NCBI GenBank assembly: GCA_960531495.1 | Contig: OY482847.1 | Location: 26,386,598 to 26,450,597 of the forward strand | Reading direction: 5' to 3' | Length of the DNA stretch: 64,000 nt | DNA from: Zeus faber | Lineage: Eukaryota > Chordata > Actinopteri > Zeiformes > Zeidae | Shown here: piece by piece, positions 1 through 25,996 of the stretch | How positions within the stretch are numbered: position 1 is the first letter of the stretch | How the letters are laid out: the number at the start of each line of letters is the position of its first letter | The notes under the pieces: generated by a model | What the model was told of the DNA's origin: nothing | The model's input: only the letters and a program-made list of their open reading frames with translations | Databases searched by the model: none | Translations under genes and position numbers: made by a program

Positions 1-614
1 ATTTCCTTCTCCGGAGGCAGAGAGTGCAGGACAGGTTGAAAATGATCATACTAATGTAATAACATTGGGTTAGGGCTATTTCATTTGCGGACGGGGGCTC
101 TGTCCCCACTCCATCAGTGGAGGGAACCGAGTTGAGAGGGGAGATGGGGAGCGAAGCGCTGGTCTCTGAGAGCCAGGAAAAAAAACTAACCAATTCAGAT
201 TGTACGTCCGTTGTGGACAGATTGTCCAAACGACCGCATATGTAACAGTCATCTAATGTGGGAACAGACTCCATACTGAACTTTTCCATAAAGGTCAATG
301 TGGAAATGACTGCCTACTGCCTTTGCCAGATATTTTTTATCCAGCAATGTTACGGATTCCATGTTGGAAAGGGGTTTATAAGTGTAATTACGGTACTATT
401 GATATCACTCGAGAAGTTCTCCAGAGAGGTAAATAGAAAACCTTTCTCAATAAGTGTGCTGATAATAAAACGATATTACTCCAAGCTCACCATACAACAT
501 GATTGACTGGGTTTTCTTTTCCATATTTTTGACCTTTTATAAAAAATAGCTTGAATGGGTTTGCTAAATTAGTTATTAAATCATCCCAATTTAACCCCTC
601 TATGTCATTATATA

Positions 615-632
615 GAAAGAAAGAAAAAAAAG

Positions 633-691
<59 letters not shown>

Positions 692-700
692 AAATAAAGA
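615..700 (+). repeat. (GAAA)n microsatellite
   Basis: About 80 bp of GAAA, perfect from about 635, in the left-edge intron. The minus-strand FLSFFLSF frames are translations of it. Confidence 0.95.
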
Positions 701-2521
701 ATGTACATGATGGGGGAGCAGCAGCTGTGATAAAGAGCGCATTCAGCCCGTCGGGAAGCCGGGGCTGAAAGGCCGATTGAAAGCCGAAATTACCACGGTC
801 GACAGCTGCAGAGATAAAGAGAGAGGCTTCCACGCAGGGAAGAAATGGGATGCCAAAGTGCCATCCATTGCAACGACTGTGGAAAAAATCCAATACGCCA
901 ATGAGAACAGATTGGGAGGCGATCCTTTGGGGAAAGTCGTGGACTCCAAATAATCTCCAGCTATGAAATAGCGCTAAAACGGTACGAGAGGTCGCCAATA
1001 AACAAAGATCTCCTTCCGTCTCTGGAAATGCCACCAGTGACGAAGGGGATGATGAATTCAAAATAAAATAAATGTCAAGTCAGGAAATTTGAGTTGATTC
1101 AAAAGGCTGATCTAGTGTGCACGGCTGAACAGTATTTGAGTAATTTAAAAGGAATCAATCTAACAAGGGGTAATATAGTTGTGACTGGTTTATGTCAAAA
1201 GCCTTAAGTGAAGGTTCATTTGGAGGAAAGTTAGGAAGCAATTTGTTTGTGACATGGGCGATCAATTCGTAGGAAATCCAGTGATGGAGCTATTTACTCC
1301 AGTATTGATCGAGAGACGGAGGCAGGAGACAGCGACGGTCCGTCCTTCTGCAAAGTAAGGGATTACAACGTGAACAGGACATTCACGGCAAAATAGCCCA
1401 GTAAACCCAAGATGGCCTCTCGTTGAAACCTGCATCTGAGAGCGTGTGTGTTTCTGCTCGCTTGCCTGTGAATGAGGCAGAGTGTGTTATTTGCACAGAC
1501 GGGTCGGGAGGCTTCATCGATCTCTAACGACGCTTTGGCGGTGCGTCCTGGGGCTTACGTGGGAGTAGAAGTCGCCTCGCCACAGAAGAACTGAGATAGG
1601 AGCATAGCGTCGCTACTGTCAGTGTCACAACCGATTTTTTTACTCATATGTGACTGACACGGAACCTGATCTTTTCATTTCCGGGTTGGGCCCCTTTTAT
1701 ATGTGGTCCTAAATTGGATACAGGTCTGATTTTTTGCAACCTCAGTCTGAACAGTCAAATAGGAATTCATGCGACTTTTACATCACTCAAGAGCAGGGGG
1801 TCCCAACCTTTTTTTATTATCACAGACAGGACCGCAGCACACAAAATGTGTACCACAAAAACAACCCCTAGGTTTAGGAATAAACTCGGAATTCCGCCTC
1901 CAACTTTGGGACCGGCGAGCAGAGGGAGGCACAGCCACGGCACCCACACGCGCATCACAGCCACCGGCCACCATTAAGCAGCGTATACAGCACGGGGAGG
2001 GGAAATAAATAATAGATAAATAGACCAACCCAGCGAGGGGGCACCCACGCTCGCCGCGTTTCACAAATGGCACCAGATCTAAAAGAGTGTGTGTATGTGT
2101 GCGTGCGTCTTCTGAGGGAGCGATCGGGGTGCAATTTGCACACATTCCGTTTTTATCTTATTTCACTAAATTTCCTTATTGAACGACACAAAAAAAGCAC
2201 TGTCCCCCTGTCTGGATTTTAAGATTTAATCTGCGAGCTTGAACCACCCGGTGCATTTGCCTGCCGTGTTTACTTCCGTAAATGTGTGTGAACAGCCGAA
2301 ACAAAAAAATCAGATCAGAGCAATAAAACCGAAATGAGCACTGGGGCTTTCAGGGTGAACGTTACCAAAAAAGCAACTCCACATAGTTTCTCCAAGAGTA
2401 AGTCATGGGAAAGGGGTCCTAACGGGAGAAACATTCTGTATGGAACAAGAGGGAAGTGTTTTTGTGTAAATTATTTCGCAGAGGAGCGAACACGGCAAAT
2501 AAGGTGGACACAAACAGCATG

Positions 2522-2524
<3 letters not shown>

Positions 2525-2557
<33 letters not shown>

Positions 2558-2583
2558 AGGGAGAGAGAGAGAGAGAGAGAGGG
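2525..2583 (+). repeat. (GA)n microsatellite
   Basis: Two GA blocks are separated by TTGAGG. Confidence 0.95.
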
Positions 2584-4639
2584 AAACAACGAAAGCTGAA
2601 CAAAGCTTTCCAATTTCCTAACACCCTGAGGGACCAAGGTCCATAAAACTGGATTGCGCTCTCATCAGTGCACCATCTGCTGTTTTCTTCATCTCAAACC
2701 AGTGGGAAGCTCTTACTCCCCAGAGGGAATATCTTTCTACGCAATGAACCCGCCTACTTTGTATCTATATGAATACATGAATTTGACAGTATATGAATCT
2801 CGACATTTAAAAAGTTAAATTCAATCGATTGATTCATTTCACTGATGCATTTTCCAACAATGAGAGCAGGTGCAGTCAGTGGCTATAAACTGCACGACAT
2901 GGAGCAGACCGAGATGACTCCTCAATCCTGATAAACTACTAATTGATCGAGGGTTGCCATGGTTTTTATCCTTAATGCTTTACAATAAATATGATAATAA
3001 GCAGTAATTTTGCCCCATCACCCTGTGACCTGTGAATGTCCTGCTTTACGTACACGAAAGGAACTTTCGCAAACATAGACCAGTTCACCAGCACAAGCAT
3101 CACGATAATGTCAGCATTTCTTTCTGTATTAATGAAAACAAATTGAAGGTGCAACTTTACTTGACTGGTAAAACAATAACAATTTCCGCATTGTGTTTCA
3201 ATTGTTTTAAGAGTACAGTGATATACAACCGTTGGTAACACAATCATAACATTTGTAAATATTTTACTGAAACTTAAAAAAAAACGGATCTAATAATTTC
3301 TAATCGAATTGAATCTCAATCTAATTCAATTTACAAAATTCTTTTTTTTAAGAAAAGCAACCAAAATTACAGTTGTAAGATGTATGATTTCTGATAAGCA
3401 TTTGACGGTATATCTGGGCAGTAATATATAAGTGTAAAATTTCTCGTTATTTTTCACCACAGCCCGAAATTGTTCTCCGGATCAACCAGGGTGAAGGGGT
3501 AATTGTGAAAGATTTATTGATTGCACTGATTCCACGAGATAGGAAGGCGTCGTTCACTGTAAATGCCAGAAGTTCCCGTTAATAGTTGCATCCCTCCATG
3601 TTTTTACATATCTCCTTAGGGCGGCTCCAGCGTTGTGTCTCCTGCTCACCACCTCAGAAAAAGGGCAATGATCCAAGATTTAACTTTTCCAATTACGATG
3701 AAGCGAGTGTGAAGCCCGGCTTTCGCTTGAGAAGCTGATTTATGGTTACTGCTGAAATTGGATTACTGTCACTGGTTGTATCCATACTTGAAGACCCTTT
3801 AAACAACTTTAGAGCCTGTGGCGCTAGAGGTCTGTGGCGATTTAGGGTTGTTGCGTGCCTTGCTGAGGGGCAAAATAGCTCAAACCAGCGACAGTGCCTT
3901 GGGATACTTATTATTAAATCAGCGGCATGAGACTGGGAAGCACAACAAACGAGAAACTAGAATCTCAAAATCAAGTATCATGTAATTCATAATCCAACTA
4001 CTTCTTTATAACCTTCTTCTCAACAACAATGGGAGTTAATTGAATTCAACAGGCAACGGACATTTTCCCTTTTTCTCTCCATCTTAATTCTCTTCTGCTT
4101 TGCGTTGGCTTCTGCCACCATGCAACATAATGCCGCATAAACGTAGCGAAAACAATGTGCAATTACTGCTCACGGTCATTCTTTTCTTTTGCAGTACTTA
4201 TTAGTACAAGTACAGGAGTACAGCTTTCACACACAAAGGATTCCTGCAGGATTCTATACCGAGTGAACCAGTGATTTTGTGGTTTTCCTATTGATGCTGT
4301 CAGTGGATGAACACGCTACTCAGTCTCATTGTCTACTATAACTTCTTCTACTTCTACTTCTACTACTACTTTTGTCTGCTTAAACATATAAGCTTCACCT
4401 TGAAATGTCTCTCGAGTAACCATTGCTTACTTACCTGGTGGTATATAGGAACAGGAGCCGGAGGAGCTGACCAACACATTGGTTTGGAAAGTTGCATCAA
4501 ACCTTTCATCGGCACTGGGGTGGGGTAGAAGACACTAAGATTACACAAACATACACATATAGTATGTGTGTGTATGTCCAAGAGCGGTGTGCCAATTCAA
4601 ACCCAGTACATATATATAGGCATACAGTATATACAGTAT

Positions 4640-5334
4640 ATGTATATGCACCGCTCAGCCATAACCTTAGAACCACAGGTGAAGTGAATAACATTGCTCG
4701 TCTTGCTCCAATGGCACCTGTTTAGGGGTGGGATATAATAGGCAGTAAGTGAACAGTCAGTTCTTGAAGTTGAAATTGTTGTTGGCCAAATTGTGATGGC
4801 TAGACGACTGGGTCAGAGCATCTCCAAAAAGACAGGTCTTGTGGGGTGTTCCCCATATGCAGTGGTTAGTACCTGCCAAGAGTGGTCCAAGGAAGGACAA
4901 CCGGTGAAGCGGCGAAAGGGTCATGGGCGCCCGTCGGCTCATTGATGCAAGTGGAGAGCGAAATCCAGCCTGTTTTGTCCGATCCCACAGAAGAGCAACT
5001 GTAGCAAAAATTGCTGAAAAAGTTAATGCTGCTGTGATAGAAAGGTGTCAGAACACACAGTGCATCACTGCTTGCTGCGTATGGGGCTGCGTAGCCGCAG
5101 ACCGGTCAGAGTGCTCATGTTGACCCCAGTCCACCGCTGAAAGCTTCTACAATGGGCACGTGAGTGTCAGAACTGGACCATGGAGCAATGGAAGAAGGTG
5201 GCCTGGTCTGATGAATCATGTTTTCTTTTACATCATGTGGATGGGCGGGGTTAAGGTCCAATTTGATCGAGCATCTGTGGGATGTGCTGGAACAACAAGC
5301 CTGATCCATGGAGGACCCACCTTGGAACTTATGG
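4640..5334 (+). mobile_element. Tc1/mariner-like deletion derivative, copy 1 (3' truncated)
   Basis: The start (CAGCCATAACCTTAGAACC) resembles the terminal repeat seen on copy 2. The sequence then carries transposase remnants: [16 protein letters not shown], a helix-turn-helix region, and QNWTMEQWKKVAWSDES, which holds the first catalytic aspartate. The frame then jumps from HHVDG to bases matching GAGCATCTGTGGGATGTGCT near the transposase end. Copy 2 has the same jump. The copy ends abruptly near 5,334. It lies in intron 4 of the receptor gene. Confidence 0.85.
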
Positions 5335-5403
5335 CCCTTTCCCACTGCACCAAAAACCCACTAACACCCGCTAAAATCTGAAATTTGTCATCAGTGGAAA
5401 GGA
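5333..5403 (+). repeat. Possible 70-bp foldback element after Tc1 copy 1
   Basis: CCCTTTCCCACTG at the left and CAGTGGAAAGG at the right are near inverted copies enclosing about 45 bp. They begin where the Tc1-like copy stops, so a small element may have landed there. Confidence 0.4.
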
Positions 5404-6397
5404 AAAACCCGGGTTTCAGTACCGGGTCAAATGACCCGGCAATAGACACGGGTTTTAATTGGCTCCACCTCCAATCAACCGCGCATCTCCACGCAGCACC
5501 CACACCGTGGTATTGTATGCAGCGTAAAATAGCGACTGGTCAGAGAGCTGGTCGTAAGTCCAAACGGTCGTTAAACAGGTAGGTCATTACGTGAGGAGCA
5601 CCTGTATAAGTATATAGACATCCCTAGAGAACCCTCAAACCTACCAAAGGTAATTGAAATAGATATTTCTCAAAGTAGGTAAAATGCTGTGTGTGCTTCA
5701 GAGTGTAATCAGGTCCAAGGCTATGCTTAGTTGGACGACGGCAAATAAAGCGTTATGTGTTTGCTGCTTCTAATTAGCGGATGGGAGAGAAGTTAACCTC
5801 TGCCTCTATTTGTCTTGCTCTGATTGTGTTATGATTGATTCATTATGATACATGATATGTGATCTATTGTTGTGCATTCATAAGCCGGCTAATTAATTTG
5901 TCAATGTGATTCATTGCAGTGAATCATGGCGACCGGCCTTTTGCTAAAATATTCATAGAAAACGTATACACCTAATGCACTAGTGAGCTTAGATGAAAAA
6001 CGACTTGGTATATGGTAAAAGATTGTCAATAACAATGAAAAATGTGGCCATACATCATAATACATAATAATTTGCCCTCTAAAATTGTTGCAGAATGAGC
6101 ACTTTTTAAAGTAGTCGTTTCCATATATCACATATCACATCCATAGAGAAGGATGTGAGGATAATGTAAGAACAATCATATACTGTCCACTCTGTCGGCT
6201 CAAATAGGCAAACTTTTGTAGAAAGACATTGGAATAACACCTAAATATAACTACTGTAGCAATCTCCACTGACTTCCAAACACATCGCTAAGGTGTATTG
6301 AGTTTATTACAGACAGTTTTCGATGTGTCAAATCAAAATAAAAACCTTTCTACTTATTGGAAGTGGAATTAGGTTCAAAACGTGCGGCCATTCCTAC

Positions 6398-21190
<14,793 letters not shown>

Positions 21191-22279
21191 CTCCGACTGC
21201 ATTCGTTTATGTTATTCTTATTGTCTCCCTCTGGGTCTGCTCCTCCACAGCCTGTTCTACCCACAGAGAGAAGGCTCAGAAGTTGCGCACGGGCGCTTTG
21301 CACAAAAACAAAATAGTGCAGAATAAAAAAAAAAACCGAAAAGCTCCTGCTCCTCCCACTGAGCAGCTCGTGGTCATTCTGCCTCCAGTGATCCGGGCAC
21401 AACCCATCCTAAATTCATTGACGTATTCACTGTGAATGTGCCGCTTTTTCATTTTTCGATTTAAGATTTTCCATTCGTCTCATTTGAATTATTCTCCGTT
21501 GAATATTCTGTGCTACTCCGCAATACAAAATAAAAACAAACAAACAGACAGAACATTAGTAAAGCGCGCTTTGTCCGTTGAACTTTTCGTGAGCGGAGGA
21601 CCCCTGGTGGTCACAGGTCGCAATTGCAGCTTACGTCACAGTCCGTCATACGTTTGCGTTTACTTACCGCTATTGTGGGGGACGCAAGCGTTGGCTTTTA
21701 ATTGTACTTAAAGTATTTACAGTAAAAGTATTTGCCCTGATATAAGAGAGCCCATAACACGGCACAAAGTGCTACTGCACCTTTTTCGACTGATCAGTGC
21801 CCACACATATCATCATGCCAATTAAAGAGTTCAGGTGGGGTCATAAATTGGAGCTAAAGAATCATTGAGGAGCAACTTGATTGACCCAGTCCCGGGTTTT
21901 TCCGTTCACCATTTGCTTTGAAATGTAGTGGGGGAAAAAAGTCTCCGCAAAGTGAATTGTGAAATATACCCGTGTATAGTAACTTTCAACCACTGCAAAT
22001 GCAAATCAGACACATTAAGACTAGGCAGGGTGTCATAGCAACACCAACGGCCGTTCCCTGGCTACTGTAACACGCACCAACAGGAATATGACTGCATCGT
22101 GTAACTGGTCACAATTTGTCAGAAAATTTGGGTCCGGCCCTTCGAGAAGTTTTGCTCAGCGGTGACATTCAAACACGGAATGGTGGACAGAAGCTGCAAA
22201 ATACCAGCAGCTGCAGAACAAAAGGTTAAAGCAGCCAGAGGAACATATAATGGCATCGCAATAATACCTGATCAGTTTG
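21191..22279. promoter_or_regulatory. chrna7: Upstream region of the receptor gene
   Basis: This 1.1 kb lies immediately 5' of the receptor start codon on the minus strand and should hold its 5' UTR and promoter. I see no strong TATA box or CpG cluster. A TCACAGTCCGTCATACG stretch near 21,636 is mildly GC-rich. Confidence 0.35.
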
Positions 22280-22946
<667 letters not shown>

Positions 22947-23233
22947 AGCAGCACACACTGAAATAGGCAATAGGCAATAATAATAAATAAATAACATTAA
23001 TAAAATATGCAATAAACCTAAACACTAACTGTGAATTAAAAATTAAAAAATAAATAAAAAATGAAAGTGAAACAATGTACAACACTTTGTATCAACAATT
23101 CACATTGGAAGCAATAAGACTTGTAACAGTGTTCAAGTTAAAATGGTTGATTATTCTATCGCTAAACTCACCTTGTTGCAATTGCTTGGTACACAGGCTG
23201 CATGAACTCCCATCAGGGTCTTTTTCCTGTTCT

Positions 23234-23264
23234 ATTCTTTCTTTCTTTCTTTCTTTCTTTTTTA
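23234..23264 (+). repeat. (CTTT)n microsatellite
   Basis: About seven CTTT units in the receptor-cln6 spacer. Confidence 0.9.
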
Positions 23265-23589
23265 CCTTTCCTCTTCTCTCCTTCGAGCTGCATGGTCATT
23301 AAGAAAAGAGAGAACAGGGACGCATTCCAAAAAGCACTAGAATGACATAAAAACATTAACGGTTGAGCTGAAAGGCCCAAATGTTTTGATAATTCGTCTG
23401 TTGGTGGCGCTCCAGAGCCACAGACCCCGAATGGTTTCTTTCCATTCAAATAGTATTTTAATCAGAGCCAGACCCGACAACAGAAACATCTTTGGGTGAA
23501 ATCATCACATCTTTCAAACAGAAGACCTTTAAGACTGCTGGTGAAAGAACAAATGTTTGCTTTTACTTGTTTTTATATACAGCACATAT

Positions 23590-24236
23590 ATATAATATAG
23601 ATAGATATATTATATTATATTATATTATATTACATCATATCATATGTTATATTATATTGTTTCATATATTCTACTATATCACATCATATCATATATATCA
23701 TCATATTAAATAATATTATATCATACATTATATTATATTGTATAATATATTATATGATATCATATTATATCATATGTTATATCATATCCTATTATATCAT
23801 ATATTAAGATTCAAGATTCAAGAGGTTTATTTGTCGCATACATATACATACGATCATGCATACTGTATATGCAGTGAAATGTCTTTGCAACGCACCCAGA
23901 GATTATGCACAATAAATTCTAAAGTGAACACAACAGCTAACCTTATTTCTATCTAGCCAACTAATTCCATTCTATTTTATTTTATTTTATATCATTCTAT
24001 TCACTAACTGCATTACGTTTTAGGAATCAGTATATTATATGAAATGATATTGTATCATATCATATCATATCATATGTTATATTATATTCTATTATATCAT
24101 ATATTATATCATATTATATTATATTATATTATATTATATTATATCATATTATATTATATTATATTATAATTTATTATATTATATTATATTATAATTTATT
24201 ATATTATATTATATTATATTATATTATATTAGACAA
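23590..24236 (+). repeat. ATATT-rich pentanucleotide-like array, split by a LINE fragment
   Basis: Two blocks (23,590-23,811 and 24,031-24,236) consist of TATTA/ATATC units, such as TATATTATATTATATTATAT. They are separated by the 219-bp LINE 3' fragment, which evidently landed inside the array. Confidence 0.9.
23812..24030. mobile_element. L2/Rex1-type LINE 3' fragment with inverted 5' part
   Basis: From the left, GATTCAAGATTCAAGAGG begins a minus-strand copy of the LINE 3' end as far as about 23,965. The next 65 bp (ending CATTACGTTTTAGGAATCAG) match the adjacent part of the same 3' region on the plus strand. The layout is that of a twin-primed insertion. It sits inside an ATATT-rich array. 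Confidence 0.75.
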
Positions 24237-24744
24237 ACCCTGCGTAGTCAAAAACAACCTGATAAAAATAACTCAGGAAAAAAAAATCTTTGTGGGCTTT
24301 ACAAAAATGAGGATTACAATTGGACCTGACAGCGATTTAATCACTGATGAAAATAATTGGGAGGACTCTAAGTGGATAAATTCTGGACTTGTCGTCTGTG
24401 TTGGGGCTCAAGCTCAATAAACTTGATGTATTTGTTTCGTCGAGTGGAAACCAGAGTCAAAGGGGGCATCGGAACCAGAACCAGCTGGGACGGTCCTGAC
24501 GCTGGAGCATCATTTGGAGAGAACAAACATGGATATTTCATTCCATAATATGATTGAGTTTAGCTTTTGCAGGAAGGAAACAATAAATGAATCATCCGTC
24601 GGTTCCCGGTGTGAAGCATATTCCCCGCCGTCCGGGTTGCAGCCGTCTGGATTTTAGATGCTACGTTTGGTATGAATTCAAATAAGCATTTGCTTCTTCC
24701 GCGTGCACGAACAATTATCACAGAATGAAACGAAAAAAAAAGAG

Positions 24745-24796
24745 AAAAAAAAAAAAAAGAGTCGTTCCGGGGGGAACGACTCTTTTTTTTTTTTTT
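24745..24796 (+). other. Perfect 24-bp inverted repeat upstream of cln6
   Basis: The left arm (14 A, then GAGTCGTTCC, 24,745-24,768) and right arm (GGAACGACTC, then T run, 24,773-24,796) flank a GGGG loop. The next 30 bp contain the related words GAGTGACTCG and GAACCGACTC. It lies about 245 bp before the cln6 start codon. Confidence 0.9.
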
Positions 24797-24894
24797 TTTT
24801 CTTTTCCCACTGAGTGACTCGTCAAGAACCGACTCCGAAAAAAAGAACCGAGCCGCTCACCACCCCCACGTCCAACCCGCGCCGTAGCGCAGCG

Positions 24895-25040
24895 ACCTGA
24901 TTGGCCGGACGCGGGGAGCTGGGCGGGGTCCCACGCCGCCACCCGGAAGTGACGGCCGAGCCAACGTTGTCCGCTGCGAAGACGGAGTTCGTTGACTGTG
25001 AAGTTGTCGACGGATAATAAACACGGCGCACGGCGATACC
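24895..25040 (+). promoter_or_regulatory. cln6: Likely cln6 promoter (GC-rich, CCAAT/GC-box/ETS-CRE-like motifs)
   Basis: The 150 bp before the cln6 ATG are GC- and CpG-rich in an otherwise AT-rich setting. They contain an inverted CCAAT box (ATTGG, 24,900-24,904), an Sp1-type GGGCGGGG (24,921-24,928) and CCGGAAGTGACG (24,943-24,954), which combines an ETS core with a half CRE. No clear TATA box is seen, as is usual for housekeeping promoters. The assignment rests on position and motifs only. Confidence 0.55.
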
Positions 25041-25096
25041 ATGCAGAATGTGCGAAAACGCCAGGGTACCACTGGCCAGCCTTCCACACTACATAG
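25041..25096 (+). CDS. cln6: cln6 exon 1
   Basis: ATG at 25,041 opens [18 protein letters not shown] plus two bases before a GTTTGT donor. The basic, poorly conserved N-terminus fits the cytosolic tail. The exon follows a GC-rich promoter region with no earlier in-frame ATG noticed. Confidence 0.8.
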
Positions 25097-25948
25097 GTTT
25101 GTGCATTTAAAGCAGTGTTGAAGTCATAATATGCATTTACTTGAATACGGCAGTGGAAGAACAATGCAACTTAGTTCCCCTTTCCAAAACACACACACAC
25201 ACACACACACACAAAAGAAGAAGTGTAGAGAAATACAATATCTATACTGTATTGCAGTTATATTCTGAAATATATTTATACACAAAGTTGATGCCCATTG
25301 CAGACGCACGGCTGTGTCAACCTCTCTACATCAGCATTAAGCGCAACTATGCTGAGAGCGTCCTGATGACATTGCGACGGTGACACAAATAAGGAAGAAC
25401 CGTAAATGTCGATACGACGTGTGTGACAAATAAAAAGTCTCGAATCTTGAATCTTAGCTCTGCGTAGATGTATTTCTGTTGTGTGAGCGTTCCCAAGACC
25501 ATGCTCCACAAGCTCCCCATGGAAGCCCATCATGCTGTGGAGGCTGATGGATTTCCTCAACGTGTGCGTATATGGATTCGGAGTATTTGACGTATTGCAA
25601 GCTTGGTTATCGGAATGGATGTTTTTTTTTATTGAATGACACAGGGGTTGTGTATACAGTATAATGGGATTTGCCCTACTCATAAAGAAAACAACTAAAT
25701 AGGAAAGGCCAAATCCATGTACTGTTTATCGCTATGTAAGGTTAGACGTTGTCTTACCACAATGCATTTCACTGTGTTTCTGTAAACAGCAAACCTGTTG
25801 CCAAGGAGAAAGCAGCATCAAAAAATAGATTCCATTGTGACCTATGGCTCTTTCTAACGATGGAGAACTGGATCCTAGACTTTGGAAGGCCTATCATCAT
25901 GGTAAGATATGATGGGATAATACAAATCTGAAAAAGAAAAAAAAGAAA

Positions 25949-25996
<48 letters not shown>

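Larger units (their letters stand above)
1..6397. other. Part of receptor intron 4: no exon seen
   Basis: Apart from the GAAA and GA microsatellites, the Tc1-like copy and the small foldback, I see only AT-rich unique sequence. A segment near 1,795-1,850 (GGGGTCCCAACCTTTTTTTA) resembles the terminal phrase of hAT-type elements. No alpha-7 exon 5 candidate was found. Confidence 0.6.
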
